43,346 nt of DNA from Phycisphaerae bacterium (lineage in GTDB: Bacteria; Planctomycetota; Phycisphaerae; UBA1845). Below are positions 42,230 to 43,346 of this stretch, in pieces. The notes below the pieces were generated by a model that made no database searches, was not told where the DNA came from, and saw only the letters and a list, made by a program, of their open reading frames with translations. The DNA is taken from assembly GCA_029260075.1 (NCBI GenBank), contig JAJDDY010000030.1, positions 1-43,346 of the forward strand. Reading direction: 5' to 3'. How positions within the stretch are numbered: position 1 is the stretch's first letter; the number at the start of each line of letters is the position of its first letter. Made by a program: the position numbers and the translations under genes.

Positions 42230-42643
42230 CTACGGACCGGTGAGGACAGCCTCAAACGCCGCAAAGTCCTCCAGTTCGATTGTGCCGCACGCGTTAACAT
42301 CGAAGCTGGTGCAGGCCGCGATCGCCTCCGCTGCCGGTCCGGTGAAACAACGCTCGAATACACTGAAGTCGGCCAGATCGACATCGCGGTCACCGTCAGA
42401 GTCACCCAGCGCACAGTTCTCGGCACAGGTCGATCCGTCTCCCTGGTAAATCCCGCTGATTGTAAGACAGAGCGATCGCTCTATGCCGTCAAAGCAGCTT
42501 CCTCCCGTAGCGCAACAAGCCCCCGCTTCCGCACAGCCGCACGTGTTGACCGGTACATCGAATGGCGTCTGCGAGCAGCGGTCAATGCAGTCGGCAATGC
42601 CGTCTTGATCCTCATCGTCGTCGGGAACGCCGCATCCGCACAC
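42230..42643 (-). CDS. Cys-rich, dockerin-like C-terminal segment (out of frame with the glyoxalase part)
   Basis: The frame opens at a GTG (42643) but shows no ribosome site or signal peptide, so it is probably not a separate gene. It begins 'CGCGVPDDDEDQDGIADC', a thrombospondin-3-like calcium repeat usual in planctomycete exported proteins after 'PGV', then 'CGCAEAGACCATGGSC', a Cys-rich module, and two dockerin-like loops ('GDSDGDRDVDLADFSVFERC' and 'FDVNACGTIELEDFAAFEAV'). It is the natural continuation of the glyoxalase frame if one base is added in the C-run at 42647-42650 (minus strand). See the finding on this frameshift. Such tails anchor or cross-link exported proteins. Confidence 0.6.
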   Translation of the reverse strand: MCGCGVPDDDEDQDGIADCIDRCSQTPFDVPVNTCGCAEAGACCATGGSCFDGIERSLCLTISGIYQGDGSTCAENCALGDSDGDRDVDLADFSVFERCFTGPAAEAIAACTSFDVNACGTIELEDFAAFEAVLTGP

Positions 42644-43125
42644 TCCGGGGCGGGCACATGCTGATCGAGCAGGATCGGGTTTCCGTCGGGGTCGATCAGC
42701 ATCAGGCTCGCGGGTCCTGTTGAAGCCTCGTCAGCGTTGGTCTTCAGGACGAGGCCACGGCTTTTAAGCGTCCGCTGAATGTCGCGCACGTCGTCGAAGT
42801 CGGGCAACGTGGCATTGCTCTGGTCCCACCCCGGGCAGAACGTGAGCATGTTCTTTTCGAACATTCCCTGGAAGAGACCGATGGTGGTGGTCTCGTTCTG
42901 GAGGACTAACCAGTTCTTGGCCTGGTCGCCGCCGGACACCTTGAATCCGAGCTTCTCATAGAACGCGCGGGACGCAGCAATGTCCTTGACGGTCAGGCTG
43001 ACGGAAAATTTACCTAGCCTCAATTGTGCCTCTCCTTTTTCTTGATTGTCGCCAGCCTTGGCGGCGTACATCGACGCAACTCCGCCGAGAAAACATAGGA
43101 TTACGCATAGTGCCCTTCGTGTCAT
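42481..43125 (-). CDS. Exported glyoxalase/VOC-domain protein, frameshifted at its 3' end
   Basis: The ATG at 43125 follows GGAGAAACTG. A signal peptide 'RRALCVILCFLGGVASMYAA' (about residues 3-22) precedes one vicinal-oxygen-chelate (glyoxalase/bleomycin-resistance) domain: 'LGKFSVSLTVKDIAASRAFY', 'EKLGFKVSGGDQ', 'NWLVLQNETTTIGLFQGMFE', 'LMLIDPDGNPILLDQHVPAP'. VOC proteins use metal for isomerase, dioxygenase or binding roles; this looks like the single-domain form. After 'VPAPE' (about 42650) the frame turns into Arg-rich sequence that matches nothing, while the neighbouring frame continues as a Cys-rich dockerin-like tail. Exported VOC domains with such a tail are unusual. Confidence 0.75.
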   Translation of the reverse strand: MTRRALCVILCFLGGVASMYAAKAGDNQEKGEAQLRLGKFSVSLTVKDIAASRAFYEKLGFKVSGGDQAKNWLVLQNETTTIGLFQGMFEKNMLTFCPGWDQSNATLPDFDDVRDIQRTLKSRGLVLKTNADEASTGPASLMLIDPDGNPILLDQHVPAPECADAAFPTTMRIKTALPTALTAARRRHSMYRSTRAAVRKRGLVALREEAALTA

Positions 43126-43346
43126 CAGTTTCTCCAGGTTCGACGTCAGCTCGCTTGGCATCAACGATTCAGGCAACGGGCAATCCCGCTCGCAATCCGC
43201 CATATGAAGCTCTACGCGCTTGACTCCTTCGTGCTCGGCGCGTTCATTCTATTCGCAATGTTCCCGCGATAAGTCTTGGCAAGCCAGCGAGGTCCGGGTC
43301 TCAACTGGGTGGATGTCGATAAACAACGTGCGATCCTCTTCAGGTC

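Overview
The window looks like a chromosomal segment of a planctomycete (Planctomycetota, possibly a Phycisphaerae-like lineage); GC is roughly 60% by eye. Evidence: many secreted or lipid-anchored proteins of planctomycete type, C-terminal sorting tails of the 'PAVSxWG + membrane helix + basic tail' kind, dockerin-like calcium-loop repeats, an oleA/oleB pair, and several families of short intergenic hairpin repeats. No rRNA, tRNA, CRISPR array, prophage or intact insertion sequence was found. I see no recognisable defence system.

Layout. (1) 1-2 kb: a YtrA-type GntR regulator with a palindromic operator, followed by an ABC transporter reduced by deletion to an ATPase N-terminus joined to a permease C-terminus; then a dockerin-like gene fragment between two direct repeats. 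(2) 2-8 kb, minus strand: oleB and oleA (long-chain olefin synthesis, without oleC/oleD), recA with thpR, a small secreted protein, and a PfkB sugar kinase. (3) 8.6-12 kb: a secreted M14 zinc carboxypeptidase and a ChaN/EreA-like exported protein, with a nested block of repeats between them. (4) 12.3-17.3 kb: an ECF sigma factor coupled by overlap to a membrane anti-sigma factor, followed by a FecR-like exported protein and a small lipoprotein. (5) 17.7-25.4 kb: a secreted protein with a duplicated domain, a large Cys-rich surface protein with a C-terminal sorting tail, a polyprenyl diphosphate synthase, and two exported proteins of unknown function. (6) 25.6-34.5 kb: a CapD/FlaA1-type nucleotide-sugar dehydratase, an exported S33-type alpha/beta hydrolase, ArsM arsenite methyltransferase, a TIGR04283-type glycosyltransferase and a two-domain M16 peptidase. 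(7) 34.5-43.3 kb: a PepSY membrane protein, a decayed zone (orphan sorting tail, IS3 orfA relic), a two-cluster ferredoxin, an isochorismatase-fold protein lacking the usual Cys, a TolB-like propeller lipoprotein, a CsgG/LpoB-like lipoprotein with a small partner, a Xer recombinase with a clear terminator, and a secreted glyoxalase domain fused out of frame to a Cys-rich dockerin-like tail.

Most genes are single units or pairs with their own Shine-Dalgarno sites; coupled translation is seen for gntR/ABC and sigma/anti-sigma. The most unusual signals are the repeats and relics: an approximately 135-140 bp element with terminal inverted repeats (MITE-like, two complete and two partial copies), a five-copy 70-80 bp palindromic repeat, clustered hairpin repeats at 34.5 kb that recur at 42 kb, a 23-bp-arm palindrome at 30.1 kb, and several truncated or frameshifted genes.
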